DNA of 64,000 nucleotides, taken from Nocardia puris. GTDB lineage: Bacteria; Actinomycetota; Actinomycetes; Mycobacteriales; Mycobacteriaceae. The stretch is taken from the NCBI RefSeq assembly GCF_003315035.1, contig NZ_QNRE01000001.1, positions 593,224-657,223 of the forward strand. The letters are read 5' to 3'. The notes beneath the pieces were generated by a model. The model was not told the origin of the DNA. It worked only from the letters and a program-made list of their open reading frames with translations, and searched no databases. The translations under genes and the position numbers were made by a program. Shown piece after piece: positions 47,352-56,538 of this stretch (position 1 is the first letter of the stretch; every line of letters starts with the position of its first letter).

Positions 47352-48455
47352 TCAGAAGACGATCACCTGGCGCAGGGCGTGGCCCGCCGCGAGTTCGTCC
47401 ATCGCGCGGTTGATCTCGTCCAGGCCGATGTGCGCCGAGATCAGGCGCTCGACGGGCAGGCGGCCTTCGCGCCACATCCGCACGTATTCGGGGATGTCGC
47501 GGGCGGGGACGGCCGAGCCGAGGTAGCTGCCCACGATGGAGCGGCCCTGGGCGACCAGGCCGAGCGGGGAGATGCCGGCGCGGGCGTCGGGAGCGGGCAG
47601 GCCGACGGTGACGGTAACGCCGCCCGCAGCCGTCGCCGCGACGGCGGTTTCGAAGGCGCGCACGTTGCCCGCGGCTTCGACCACGGCCTCGGCCTGGCTG
47701 CCGGACTCCGCCACCTGCGCGGGTGTGTAGGCCGAGGTTGCGCCGAGTTCCTTTGCCAGCGCGAGCTTTTCGGGCACGGTGTCCACGGCGATCACCTCGG
47801 GCGCGCCGAGCGACACCGCGACGAGCACGGCCGCCATGCCGACGCCGCCGAGGCCGACCACCATGATCCGGTCGGCGGGCCCGGGACGCGCCGAATTCAG
47901 CAGCGCCCCACCGCCGGTCAGCACCGCGCACCCCAGCACGGCGGCCACCTCGGGCGGGACGTCGTCGTCCACGGGCACCACCGAGCGCCGGTCCACCACG
48001 GCGTGCGTCGCGAACGCCGACACCCCGAGGTGGTGGTGCACCTCGCCGCCGTCGCGGTGCAGGCGCCGCCCGCCGCCCAGGAGTTCGCCCGCGTTGTTCG
48101 CGACGCTGCCCGGCCCGCACGGGGTCCGGCCCTCGCTGGCGCAGCCCGCGCAGTCGCCGCAGCGCGGCAGGAAGGTCATGACGACGCGCTGCCCCACGGC
48201 GATATCGCCGCCGCCCGGCCCGACCGCCTCGACGCGCCCGGCCGCCTCGTGCCCGAGCAGCATCGGCACCGGGCGCACGCGGTTCCCGTCGACCACCGAC
48301 AGGTCCGAATGGCACAACCCGGCCGCCTCGATGCGCACCAGCAACTCACCCGGCCCCGGTTCGCCCAGGTCCAGCTCGCAGACGGTGATCGGCGCCGACT
48401 CGGCGAACGGTGTGGGCGCCGCGATCCGCTCCAGGACCGCCCCTCGAATCTTCAT
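47352..48455 (-). CDS. Zinc-containing alcohol dehydrogenase
   Basis: This 367-residue class III-like medium-chain dehydrogenase has catalytic zinc residues in AAGLCHSDLSVV (Cys and nearby His in LLGHEAAGRVE). Structural zinc cysteines are in FLPRCGDCAGCASEGRTPCGP, and the NAD fold is IMVVGLGGVGMAAVLVAV. It would oxidise an alcohol or reduce an aldehyde. It ends the minus-strand catabolic string (thiolase, ligase, nitronate-monooxygenase-like, this gene), 66 nt after the previous gene. An aldehyde freed by the nearby carotenoid-cleavage-type oxygenase is a conceivable substrate, by inference. Confidence 0.88.
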   Translation of the reverse strand: MKIRGAVLERIAAPTPFAESAPITVCELDLGEPGPGELLVRIEAAGLCHSDLSVVDGNRVRPVPMLLGHEAAGRVEAVGPGGGDIAVGQRVVMTFLPRCGDCAGCASEGRTPCGPGSVANNAGELLGGGRRLHRDGGEVHHHLGVSAFATHAVVDRRSVVPVDDDVPPEVAAVLGCAVLTGGGALLNSARPGPADRIMVVGLGGVGMAAVLVAVSLGAPEVIAVDTVPEKLALAKELGATSAYTPAQVAESGSQAEAVVEAAGNVRAFETAVAATAAGGVTVTVGLPAPDARAGISPLGLVAQGRSIVGSYLGSAVPARDIPEYVRMWREGRLPVERLISAHIGLDEINRAMDELAAGHALRQVIVF

Positions 48456-48521
48456 TCTCGCGACGCTACCCCGGCCCCGCGCGCGCCGGATCACTTCCCT
48501 CCAGCCCGGACAATCAACCCA

Positions 48522-49484
48522 CTACCGCACCGGCACCGCTCGCCCCCGCAACCCCACCACCCGATCCAGCGCCGAGTGATACTCCCCCGCAAGCTGTTCC
48601 ACCACATTCTCGACGCTCTCCACCGACCGAATCGTGGTGAGCCCCTGCCCCGCGGCCCACAGATCCTTCCACCGCTTGATCGCGTCACCTCCGGCCGAAT
48701 AGTTGCGGGAGACGGCGGCCGGGTCGAGCCGATCCGGGTCGAGGCCGCTGGCCAGCAGGCTCGGGCGCAACCACGATGCGGGGGTGCCGGTGATACCGGC
48801 GCTGACCACCAGGTCGTCGGCGCCGTGGTCCACGACCATCGTCTTGTATTCGGCCGGCGCCATGCTCTCGGCTGTGGCGAGGAAGCGGGTTCCCAGGTAG
48901 ACGAGGTCAGCCCCGGCGGCGACGGCGCCCGCGACGCCATGACCGTCGCCGATGCCGCCGCCTACGATCACGAGGCCGTCGAAGAATTCGCGGACCGCCG
49001 ATACGAAGGCGAAGGGAGACAGGTGGCCGGTGTGCCCGCCCGCGCCCGCCGCGATGCACGCGAGCCCGTCGACGCCGCACTCCGCGGCCTTGCGCGCGAG
49101 CCGCAGGTCGACCACATCGGCGAGGACGAGGCCGCCGTAGCCGTGCACCGTCTCCAGTGCGGGCCGGGGCGAACCGAGGGCCGTGATCACCACCGGCGGC
49201 CGGTATTCGGCGATGAGCCGCAGGTCGTCGGCGAGCCGGGCGTTGCTGCTGTGCGTGATCAGGTTGGCCGACCACGGACGGGATCGCGCCCCAGCGGGAT
49301 TCAGCGCATCGCTGATGCGGCCCATCCATTGATCCAGTTCGGCGGCGGTGCGGCAGTTCTGGGTCGGGAAGGAGCCGAGGATTCCGGCCGCACCGGCGGC
49401 GATCACGAGGCCAGGACCCGACACCAGGAACATGGGCGCGGCGACCACGGGAATCCGCAGTGCCCCGAGCAGATCGGTCGTCAC
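48522..49484 (-). CDS. Nitronate monooxygenase / 2-nitropropane dioxygenase-like protein
   Basis: This 320-residue FMN-binding TIM barrel opens RIPVVAAPMFLVSGPGLVIAAG, followed by ACIAAGAGGHTGH with the key His, and FDGLVIVGGGIGDGHGVAGAVAAGADLVYLGTRF for the FMN phosphate. Many such proteins in acyl-CoA clusters act as enoyl-CoA or quinone reductases rather than on nitroalkanes. GTG 49484 overlaps the ligase stop (GTGA), so the two are coupled. Confidence 0.85.
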   Translation of the reverse strand: MTTDLLGALRIPVVAAPMFLVSGPGLVIAAGAAGILGSFPTQNCRTAAELDQWMGRISDALNPAGARSRPWSANLITHSSNARLADDLRLIAEYRPPVVITALGSPRPALETVHGYGGLVLADVVDLRLARKAAECGVDGLACIAAGAGGHTGHLSPFAFVSAVREFFDGLVIVGGGIGDGHGVAGAVAAGADLVYLGTRFLATAESMAPAEYKTMVVDHGADDLVVSAGITGTPASWLRPSLLASGLDPDRLDPAAVSRNYSAGGDAIKRWKDLWAAGQGLTTIRSVESVENVVEQLAGEYHSALDRVVGLRGRAVPVR

Positions 49485-51199
49485 GACAGGCTCTCCTTGA
49501 TCCGGCGGCGAAGCAGCTTGCCGACGGGGTTGCGCGGCAATGCCTCCGCCAGCTCGAGGCGTTCGGGGATCTTGAACCCCGCCACACCGCGCCCGGTGAG
49601 GAAGTCCCGCACGGACTCCAGCGTCACGTCCGCGCCGGGCGCGGGAACCACCACCGCGCAACACTTCTCGCCCATCACGGGATCGTCGTAGCCGACCACG
49701 GCGGCGTCGGCGATCCCCGGGTGGTCGATCAACAGTCCTTCCACTTCGGCCGGGGCGATGTTCATCCCGCCGCGCACGATGATCTCCTTGCTGCGCTCCA
49801 CGAATCGCAGGTATTCCCCGTCGGGAGCGCACAATTCGAACACGTCACCGCTGCGCAGCATCCCGTCCGCGTCGAACGGGTCGGCGGCCTCGGTCCCCCC
49901 GAGGTAGCCCGCGAACACGGTCGGCCCGGCGATGCGCAGCTCGCCGATCCCGCCCGGCGTCGTCACCCGCTCCCCCGTGCGCGGATCCACCAGCGCCACC
50001 TCGGTGTGCGCGGCCAGCCGCGCCGTCCACTCGCGGCCCCGGTACCCGTAGTTGGGCAGGTGCTGCGCCCGCACGGTCGGATCGGGGGTGTCGGCGTAGG
50101 TTCCCATCAGGCACACGCCTTCGTTGGAGCCGAAGAAGTTGGTCACCTCCACGCCGAGATCGTCCTGCCAGGCGCGCACCACCCCAGGCGGCAGCGCCGA
50201 GCCCCCCGATCCCACCGTGCGCAGCGACGAAAGATCCACCGACGCACGCAGTTCCGCCCGCTGGAGCAGCAGCGTGAGGATCGCGGGCGCCATGATCGTG
50301 TGCGTCGCCCGATACCGCTCGATCTGCCCGAGGAACACCGCCAGATCGAGCGGCTGGTGCTGCACGAGGTGCGCACCGCCGATGAGCCACGGCATGAGCG
50401 ATCCGGCGAATCCGGCCATGTTCACGAGCGGGAAGGGATTGAGCACCACCGAGGTCTCCGCGACGGAGATCCCGTCCTGCACACCGTGTCCGACGGCCAG
50501 CCAATCCCCGTGGCAGCGCGGCACGCCCTTCGGCGCGGCCTCGGTGCCGCTGGTCCAGCAGATCGTGATGCGGTCGTTCACCGTGTGCCGGATGTGGGAC
50601 CGGTACTCCCGCATGTCGCCGACGTCGTCGGCGCCGGGCCGTACACCGAGGTCGATGACGCCCTCGGGAAGCCCAGTGCCCGTGGCGAAGACGAGGATAT
50701 CGCCGCCGGACGCGACCTCGGCCGGTGCCGAGTCACCGAACGCGCCCACCGTGATCACCGCCCGAGCCCCCGATCGCGCCAGCACGGTGGACAGCTCGTG
50801 CCGGCCGTACGCCATCGGCATCGGTGTGGCGGTCACGCCCAGCCGCCACAGCGCGAAGTAGGCGGCCACCTGCGTCACCGTGTTGGGCAGCCACATCGCC
50901 ACCACGTCGCCCGCGCGTATTCCGTTGCGCCACAGGGTCGTGGCGAGATCGTCGGCGCGCTCGTTCAGCTGCCGCCAGGTCACCGATTCGGGGGTCGCAC
51001 CGGTCAAGGACGAGAGGTTGGCGGGGTCGGTGACCGCCGGTTCGTCGCCCCGCCGTTCGACGGCGTCGTCGAACAGGTCGAGCATGGTCTCGGCGTGCCA
51101 CCACCCCTTGCCGAGGTAGTCGTCGACCCGGTCGCGCGGGTGACAGCCGAGCAGATCGAGGGGTCCGGCGGTGCGGGGTTGTGCGTCGAGCATGGGCAT
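49481..51199 (-). CDS. AMP-binding acyl-CoA ligase
   Basis: This 572-residue adenylate-forming enzyme activates a carboxylic acid with ATP and CoA. Motif A3 is ITICWTSGTEAAPKGVP, the A5-type segment is VTNFFGSNEGVCL, and the hinge/C-domain part has MLRSGDVFELCAPDGEYLRFVERSKEIIVRGG. The catalytic Lys is in LPRNPVGKLLRR. The acid substrate is unknown; a terpenoid or aromatic acid would suit the regulon. It lies 36 nt after the thiolase gene on the same strand. Confidence 0.9.
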   Translation of the reverse strand: MPMLDAQPRTAGPLDLLGCHPRDRVDDYLGKGWWHAETMLDLFDDAVERRGDEPAVTDPANLSSLTGATPESVTWRQLNERADDLATTLWRNGIRAGDVVAMWLPNTVTQVAAYFALWRLGVTATPMPMAYGRHELSTVLARSGARAVITVGAFGDSAPAEVASGGDILVFATGTGLPEGVIDLGVRPGADDVGDMREYRSHIRHTVNDRITICWTSGTEAAPKGVPRCHGDWLAVGHGVQDGISVAETSVVLNPFPLVNMAGFAGSLMPWLIGGAHLVQHQPLDLAVFLGQIERYRATHTIMAPAILTLLLQRAELRASVDLSSLRTVGSGGSALPPGVVRAWQDDLGVEVTNFFGSNEGVCLMGTYADTPDPTVRAQHLPNYGYRGREWTARLAAHTEVALVDPRTGERVTTPGGIGELRIAGPTVFAGYLGGTEAADPFDADGMLRSGDVFELCAPDGEYLRFVERSKEIIVRGGMNIAPAEVEGLLIDHPGIADAAVVGYDDPVMGEKCCAVVVPAPGADVTLESVRDFLTGRGVAGFKIPERLELAEALPRNPVGKLLRRRIKESLS

Positions 51200-51235
51200 T
51201 TCCTTGTCAGCAGAGGACTTACGAGACGGAGCCGT

Positions 51236-52414
51236 TCATTCGCGGCGCAGCACCAGCGCCGAACCGAGCCCGAGGGCCGCCGGGACGGTGATCAGCGCGT
51301 GCGTGCCGCCGGTGCGTTCGAGGCGGTCGAGCGCGGTGGTGAGCAGGATGCCGCCGGTGGCGCCGAGCGGATGGCCGAAAGCCAGCGCGCCGCCGTCGGT
51401 GTTGACGATGCCGGGATCGAGCGCCAGCTCCCGGGTGAGCAAAAGCGGTGTGACAGCGAAGGATTCGTTCACTTCCACCACGTCCAGATCCGCGGCCGCG
51501 ATCCCCGCCGCGGCCAGCGCCCGGCGACTCGCCTCGACGGTCGCGGTCAGCAATGGCGACCGGACCGCGGCGTGCGTCACCGCGACGATCCGCGCGCGCC
51601 GGCGCAATCCATGCGCGGCACCGGCGGCTTCGCTGCCGACGAGGGCCGCCGACGCGGAATCGCAGAGCGCGGGTGCGGTGGCGAGGGTGTGCAGCCCCGC
51701 CTCGGGGCGAGGGAGGTCCGGCAGTTCGCGGGCGATGCGCGCCCAGCCGGGGTCCTCGGTGAAAAGCGCAGGCAGTGCGGATAATGCGTCGAGCCCGAGA
51801 CCAGCGCGAGCGCCCTCGTCTCGCTCGAGAAAGCGCTCCGAATCCTGATACGCGACGATCCCGGGTTGCTCGGGAGCCTCCGACGCCCGCCGGTGCGCCT
51901 CCACCGCGTAGCGGTCCAGGTGATCCCGGGTGAACCCGCTCACGGCGGCGGTCAGATCGGCGGACACCCCGATGGTGACGAAACCCGTTGTGTCGCCCAA
52001 GCTCTCGTCGGCGGCGAACAGAGGCCGGTCGCTGAGCATCGGCACCCGCGACATGGATTCGACCCCGCCCGCGACCACCAGATCACTCATCCCGCAGCTC
52101 ACGGCCGCGGCCGCCCGCCCGAGGGCGTCGATCCCCGAACAGCACAGCCGCGACACCACCGCCCCGGGCACCGCATCCGGCCAGCCGGCGGCCTGCACGG
52201 CGACGCGCGCCAGATCGCCCGCCTGTTCACCGGTCACGGTGCCGATGCCCAGCACCACCTCCTCGACCGAGTTCGCGACGCCGTGCCGCTTCTCGAGCGC
52301 CGACAGCAGGTGGGCGATCAGGCGGTGCGGCGGCACCTGGGCCAGCGTTCCGCCCGCCCGGCGCACGCGCGCCCGTGGCAGCCGGATCGCGTCGTAGACG
52401 TACACGCCGTCCAT
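51236..52414 (-). CDS. Thiolase-family acyl-CoA acetyltransferase lacking the second Cys motif
   Basis: This 392-residue thiolase-fold protein keeps the nucleophile loop VSRLCCSGIDALG (Cys91) and the AFGHPLGATG histidine. The C-terminal C-x-G-G-G segment that supplies the acid/base Cys reads TVPAALGLG, so this residue is missing. It may act only as a thioesterase/condensing enzyme with altered chemistry, or use another base. It is the first gene of the minus-strand operon and is preceded by a 15-bp motif shared with the divergent operon. Confidence 0.8.
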   Translation of the reverse strand: MDGVYVYDAIRLPRARVRRAGGTLAQVPPHRLIAHLLSALEKRHGVANSVEEVVLGIGTVTGEQAGDLARVAVQAAGWPDAVPGAVVSRLCCSGIDALGRAAAAVSCGMSDLVVAGGVESMSRVPMLSDRPLFAADESLGDTTGFVTIGVSADLTAAVSGFTRDHLDRYAVEAHRRASEAPEQPGIVAYQDSERFLERDEGARAGLGLDALSALPALFTEDPGWARIARELPDLPRPEAGLHTLATAPALCDSASAALVGSEAAGAAHGLRRRARIVAVTHAAVRSPLLTATVEASRRALAAAGIAAADLDVVEVNESFAVTPLLLTRELALDPGIVNTDGGALAFGHPLGATGGILLTTALDRLERTGGTHALITVPAALGLGSALVLRRE

Positions 52415-52478
52415 CGGAGATCTCCTTGACGGTGCGCCGCGCGCACCTCGGGCAGTGACTCACCGCATCCCGCGAGCA

Positions 52479-52493
52479 AGTCACTCTGTTAAT
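52479..52493. promoter_or_regulatory. Shared regulon motif, copy 1 (upstream of the thiolase operon)
   Basis: AGTCACTCTGTTAAT differs by one base from 53601-53615. It lies 65 nt upstream of the thiolase start, between this operon and the HxlR gene. It is a candidate HxlR-regulator or promoter site. Confidence 0.5.
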
Positions 52494-52565
52494 TGAACCA
52501 GTCGCAAAGTAGCACGATCCGGCCACCCCGCGAAGGGGATTCCGAAAGTTTCCGACCGTGGTCCG

Positions 52566-53540
52566 TCAGGCGGGCGAACGACCCCGCACCCCGGACCGAC
52601 GGCCCGGACGCTCGATGATCGAGCCACCGCTGATCGGCTGGTGACACTGATCGCACACCCAGCGCGGCTCCGGCGCGTGCTCGTGGTCGCGATGCCGGAA
52701 GACCAGCGCGTCGCCCTCCGGCGCGCGGAACCAGCGCTGCCCCCACGTGATCATCAGGTAGATCACGGGAAAGAAGTCGCGGCCCTTGTCGGTGAGGCGA
52801 TACCACACCCAGCCGGGCCGGTCGGGGTTCGGTGCCGCCTCGGCGACGCCCGCCGCGACGAAGTCCTGCAAACGTCCCGCGATGATCGCCGGCGACGCGC
52901 CCACCCGCGCGCTGAAGTCGCGAAAACGGTGCGTGCCCAGCATGAGCGCGCCCAGTACCGCGACCGACCAGCGATTGCCGATGAGCCGCATGGTGTCGGG
53001 CAGGATCGCCGCCGCGCTCGCCGACGACGACCGCCTGCGCCCCGACGCGGCAGGCACGCTGCGTCCCCACTCCCCGCTGGGACCGGGGTCCGCGACGACG
53101 GAGTCCAGGTCGAGCACCTCCGCGCAGATCCCGCAGCGCAGCTCCGGCACGCACGGCGCTCCGCAGTCGGCGTGCACGATGCGCGGCAGGTCGACCGCGG
53201 CCGACGACCAGCGCAGTTCCCAGTTCCACAGTCCCAGCAGGATCGGCCACACGCCGCGCCCGCGCGGGGTCAGCAGGTACTCGTAGCGCCGCGGATTGTC
53301 CTGATAGGCGGACCGGGTGAACAGCCCGACGTCGGTGAGCTGGCTGAGCCGGTGGGTGAGCACCGCGTTGGAGATGCCCCCGCGCGACATCCAGTCCAGA
53401 TACCGGCGATCCCCGCGCAACGCGTGGCGCAGGATCCACAGGTTCCATTCGTCGCCGAGCAGACCGAGCGTCACGGCGATCGCGTTGTCGCCGCCCGCTC
53501 GCAGCTCGGAAGGCGATCGCTTGCCGCACATGAGTTCCAC
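52566..53540 (-). CDS. Tandem-domain HxlR-family regulator
   Basis: This 324-residue protein contains two HxlR winged-helix domains in one chain, where the family norm is a single domain of 100-150 residues. Domain 1 has GDEWNLWILRHALRG and ISNAVLTHRLSQLTDVGL; domain 2 has GNRWSVAVLGALMLG and ASPAIIAGRLQDFVAAGV. Each is followed by a cysteine element (CGAPCVPELRCGIC after the first, CDQCHQPI after the second) that could bind zinc. As a built-in dimer it could read asymmetric DNA. It sits between the two halves of the catabolic regulon. GTG 53540 or ATG 53531. Confidence 0.8.
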   Translation of the reverse strand: MELMCGKRSPSELRAGGDNAIAVTLGLLGDEWNLWILRHALRGDRRYLDWMSRGGISNAVLTHRLSQLTDVGLFTRSAYQDNPRRYEYLLTPRGRGVWPILLGLWNWELRWSSAAVDLPRIVHADCGAPCVPELRCGICAEVLDLDSVVADPGPSGEWGRSVPAASGRRRSSSASAAAILPDTMRLIGNRWSVAVLGALMLGTHRFRDFSARVGASPAIIAGRLQDFVAAGVAEAAPNPDRPGWVWYRLTDKGRDFFPVIYLMITWGQRWFRAPEGDALVFRHRDHEHAPEPRWVCDQCHQPISGGSIIERPGRRSGVRGRSPA

Positions 53541-53600
53541 ATCCTACCGACCGGGCCCCGCCGCACGGCGCCGGAACCCGCACCACCCTGGACGAACCCC

Positions 53601-53615
53601 AGTGACTCTGTTAAT
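53601..53615. promoter_or_regulatory. Shared regulon motif, copy 2 (upstream of the thiolase/oxygenase operon)
   Basis: AGTGACTCTGTTAAT matches copy 1 at 14 of 15 positions in the same absolute orientation. It lies 51 nt before the start of the plus-strand operon and 60 nt before the HxlR gene. Confidence 0.5.
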
Positions 53616-53666
53616 AGTAGTAGAGACGCGCGGATCCGCGCGCTGCCGTCTGCGAAGGACTATGCG

Positions 53667-54887
53667 ATGACCGATACGTCGATCTGGATTCTCGGTGGCT
53701 ATCAGAGCGATTTCGCCAGGAACCTGGCGCGCGAGGGCGTCGACTTCGCCGGACTGTTCGCCGAAGTGGTCCCGGGCACCCTCGAGGCGGCCGCGACACC
53801 GGCCGCCGATATCGGAGTTATCCACGTGGGCAACGCCTTCGGCGAAATGTTCGCGCGCCAGGGCCATCTGGGCGCCATGCCCGCCACGGTGGTCCCGGAA
53901 TTGCACGGCGTCCCGGCGACGCGGCACGAGGCGGCGTGCGCGTCGGGCTCTGTGGCGCTGCTGGCCGCGATCGCGGACCTGCGCACCGGCGACCACGACT
54001 GCGCGCTGGTGGTCGGCGCGGAACTGGAGAAGACCGTGCCGGGCGACGACGCGTCGGGGTACCTGGGCGCGGCCGCCTGGGTGGGCCACGAAGGCGAGGA
54101 CGCGAAATTCGTGTGGCCCCATATGTTCTCGGTGGTGGCCGACGAGTACGACCGCCGCTACGGCCTGGACGAGCGGTACCTGCACCGCATCGCCGAGCTC
54201 AACTTCGCCAACGCCCGCCGCAATCCGAACGCCCAGACCCGCACCTGGTCGGTCCCCGATCTGGCCGCCGAGGGCGCGCGCGACGAGGTCAACCCGCTCG
54301 TGGACGGCCGGCTGCGGCGCTTCGATTGCAGCCAGATCACCGACGGCGGCGCGGGCCTGGTGGTGGTCAGCGACGCCTACCTGAAGGCCCACCCCGGCGC
54401 GAAGCCGGTGGCGCGGATCGCCGGGTGGGGGCACCGCACGGCCGCGCTCGACCTCGCGGCCAAACTGTCCCGCGCCGCCGGCGAGCCCTACATCTTCCCG
54501 CACCTGCGCCGCGCCGTGTCCGACGCGTTCACCAGGGCGCGCACCGATCTCGAGGGCGTGCACGGGCTCGAGACGCACGACTGCTTCACCCCGAGCGAGT
54601 ATGTCGCGATCGACCACATCGGCCTGACCGATCCGGGACAATCGTGGCGGGCCATCGAGGACGGGGACATCGCGATCGGCGGCCGGTTCCCGATCAACCC
54701 GAGCGGCGGGCTGATCGGCGGCGGGCACCCGGTCGGCGCATCCGGGGTGCGGATGGTGCTGGACGCCGCGAAGCAGGTCGCGGGCACGGCCGGTGCGTAT
54801 CAGGTCGAGGGGGCGTCGCGGTTCGCGACGCTGAACTTCGGCGGAAGCACCGCCACCGTCGTGAGCTTCGTCGTCGACGCGGCCTGA
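53667..54887 (+). CDS. Thiolase-fold acetyl-CoA acetyltransferase (lipid-transfer/SCP-x type)
   Basis: This 406-residue protein has the nucleophile loop HEAACASGSVALLAA (Cys91), HDCFTPSEY in place of the usual N-x-A-F, and NPSGGLIGGGHPVGASGVR with the catalytic His. The late segment reads LNFGGSTATV instead of C-x-G-G-G, as in SCP-x-type thiolases that cut branched or sterol-like CoA esters. It starts the plus-strand operon with the carotenoid-cleavage-type oxygenase 19 nt later. A terpenoid-derived acyl-CoA is plausible. Confidence 0.82.
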   Translation: MTDTSIWILGGYQSDFARNLAREGVDFAGLFAEVVPGTLEAAATPAADIGVIHVGNAFGEMFARQGHLGAMPATVVPELHGVPATRHEAACASGSVALLAAIADLRTGDHDCALVVGAELEKTVPGDDASGYLGAAAWVGHEGEDAKFVWPHMFSVVADEYDRRYGLDERYLHRIAELNFANARRNPNAQTRTWSVPDLAAEGARDEVNPLVDGRLRRFDCSQITDGGAGLVVVSDAYLKAHPGAKPVARIAGWGHRTAALDLAAKLSRAAGEPYIFPHLRRAVSDAFTRARTDLEGVHGLETHDCFTPSEYVAIDHIGLTDPGQSWRAIEDGDIAIGGRFPINPSGGLIGGGHPVGASGVRMVLDAAKQVAGTAGAYQVEGASRFATLNFGGSTATVVSFVVDAA

Positions 54888-54906
54888 GACCGGAGAGGAA
54901 TTCGTC

Positions 54907-56424
54907 ATGGATGTCGAGATCGTCGGCCGGATGCTGTCGACGCTGTCCCCCGAGGACGACCACCCCTATCGCACCGGCCCGTGGCGGCCGCAGACCGTGG
55001 AGCGCGACGCCGACGACCTCGACGTGGTGGCCGTCGAGATCCCCCGCGACCTCGACGGGATCTACCTGCGCAACACCGAGAACCCGCTGCACCCCGCGAT
55101 CAAGAACTACCACCCGTTCGACGGCGACGGGATGATCCACGTGGTCGGGTTCCGGGACGGAAAAGCCTTCTACCGCAACAGGTTCATCCGCACCGACGGA
55201 CTGCTCGCGGAGAGCGAGGCGCGCGGGCCGCTGTGGGCGGGCATCTCCGAGATGCCGGAATGGTCGGCGCGCGAAGACGGTTGGGGCGCGCGTGGCCGGA
55301 TGAAGGACGCGTCCAGCACCGATGTGGTCGTGCACCGCGGGATCGCGCTGACCAGTTTCTACCAGTGCGGCGATCTCTACCGCGTGAACCCCTACACCGC
55401 CGACACGCTCGGCAAGTCGACGTGGGGCGGCGCATTCCCTTCGCGCGCAGGCGTTTCCGCGCATCCGAAAATCGACGACGCGACCGGCGAGATGCTGTTC
55501 TTCAATTACGGGAAGGACGCGCCGTACATGCACTACGGCGTGGTGGACGGCAACGACGACCTGGTGCACTACACCGACATACCGCTCCCCGGTCCGCGCT
55601 TGCCGCACGATATGGCGTTCACCGAGAACTACGCGATCCTCAACGATCTGCCGTTGTTCTGGGACGAGAAACTGCTGGCCGAGGGCGCGCACGTGCCGCG
55701 TTTCCATCGCGACGTGCCGTCCCGCTTCGCCGTGCTCCCGCGCCGGGGCGGGCCCGAGCAGATCCGCTGGTTCGAGGCCGATCCCACCTACGTGCTGCAC
55801 TTCGTCAACGCCTACGAGGACGGCGACACCATCGTCCTGGACGGCTTCTTCCAGGACGAGCCCGAACCCGCCGACGACGTGCACGCCGACAAGTGGCAGC
55901 GCGCGTTCCGCTACCTGGCGCTCGACCGCTTCGAATCGCGGCTGCACCGGTGGCGCCTGGACCTGCGCACCGGCGCGGTGCGCGAGGAGCGGCTCACCGA
56001 GCGGATCACCGAATTCGGCATGCTGAACCCGCGTTTCGGCGGCCGGGCGCACCGCTACATCTACGCCTCGACGGGCAAGCCGGGCTGGTTCCTGTTCGAC
56101 GGGCTGGTCCGCCACGACGTCCGCACGGGCGCCGAACGGCACTACGCCTACGGCGAGGGCGTCTACGGCAGCGAGACCGCGATGGCGCCCCGGGCCGGCG
56201 CGACGGCCGAGGACGATGGCTACTTGATCACGCTCACCACCGATATGAACCGGGACGCCTCGTTCTGCCTGGTGTTCGACGCGGCGCGGGTGGAGGACGG
56301 ACCGGTCTGCACGCTCGCCCTGCCCGAGCGGATCTCCAGCGGCACGCATGCGACGTGGGCGGCGGGCGAGGAACTGCGGCGGTGGCACGAGACCGATCAC
56401 GCGGCGAGCGCCGTCGGCCTGTGA
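54907..56424 (+). CDS. Carotenoid-cleavage-type dioxygenase (RPE65/CCD family)
   Basis: This 505-residue seven-bladed propeller enzyme uses non-haem iron to split a C=C bond in carotenoids, apocarotenoids or stilbenes. Four iron histidines can be assigned: His186 (SAHPKID), His234 (LPHDMAF), His298 (YVLHFVNAYE) and His481 (SGTHATW). Second-shell acidic residues lie in NAYEDGD. IYLRNTENP and NYHPFDGDGMIH near the N-terminus are family landmarks. The operon partners (thiolase, VOC protein, and probably the ligase and dehydrogenase across the regulator) suggest catabolism of the cleavage product rather than vitamin A synthesis. Confidence 0.9.
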   Translation: MDVEIVGRMLSTLSPEDDHPYRTGPWRPQTVERDADDLDVVAVEIPRDLDGIYLRNTENPLHPAIKNYHPFDGDGMIHVVGFRDGKAFYRNRFIRTDGLLAESEARGPLWAGISEMPEWSAREDGWGARGRMKDASSTDVVVHRGIALTSFYQCGDLYRVNPYTADTLGKSTWGGAFPSRAGVSAHPKIDDATGEMLFFNYGKDAPYMHYGVVDGNDDLVHYTDIPLPGPRLPHDMAFTENYAILNDLPLFWDEKLLAEGAHVPRFHRDVPSRFAVLPRRGGPEQIRWFEADPTYVLHFVNAYEDGDTIVLDGFFQDEPEPADDVHADKWQRAFRYLALDRFESRLHRWRLDLRTGAVREERLTERITEFGMLNPRFGGRAHRYIYASTGKPGWFLFDGLVRHDVRTGAERHYAYGEGVYGSETAMAPRAGATAEDDGYLITLTTDMNRDASFCLVFDAARVEDGPVCTLALPERISSGTHATWAAGEELRRWHETDHAASAVGL

Positions 56425-56538
56425 GGGGTTGTCAGCGGCACCGTGGCGGTCTGGTCTGGTTCGCCGTGATGGTGCTCCTGTCGGCCGCCTTGTACCGAGC
56501 CCAGGGTCGGGACCGTCACGAATCTCAGGAGTAATCCC

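Noticed and set aside
56469..56534. 21-codon ORF just before the VOC gene, ending in its ribosome-binding site
   Set aside because: It could be a leader peptide coupled to the CTG start, but it has no clear ribosome site and no conserved feature I can judge.
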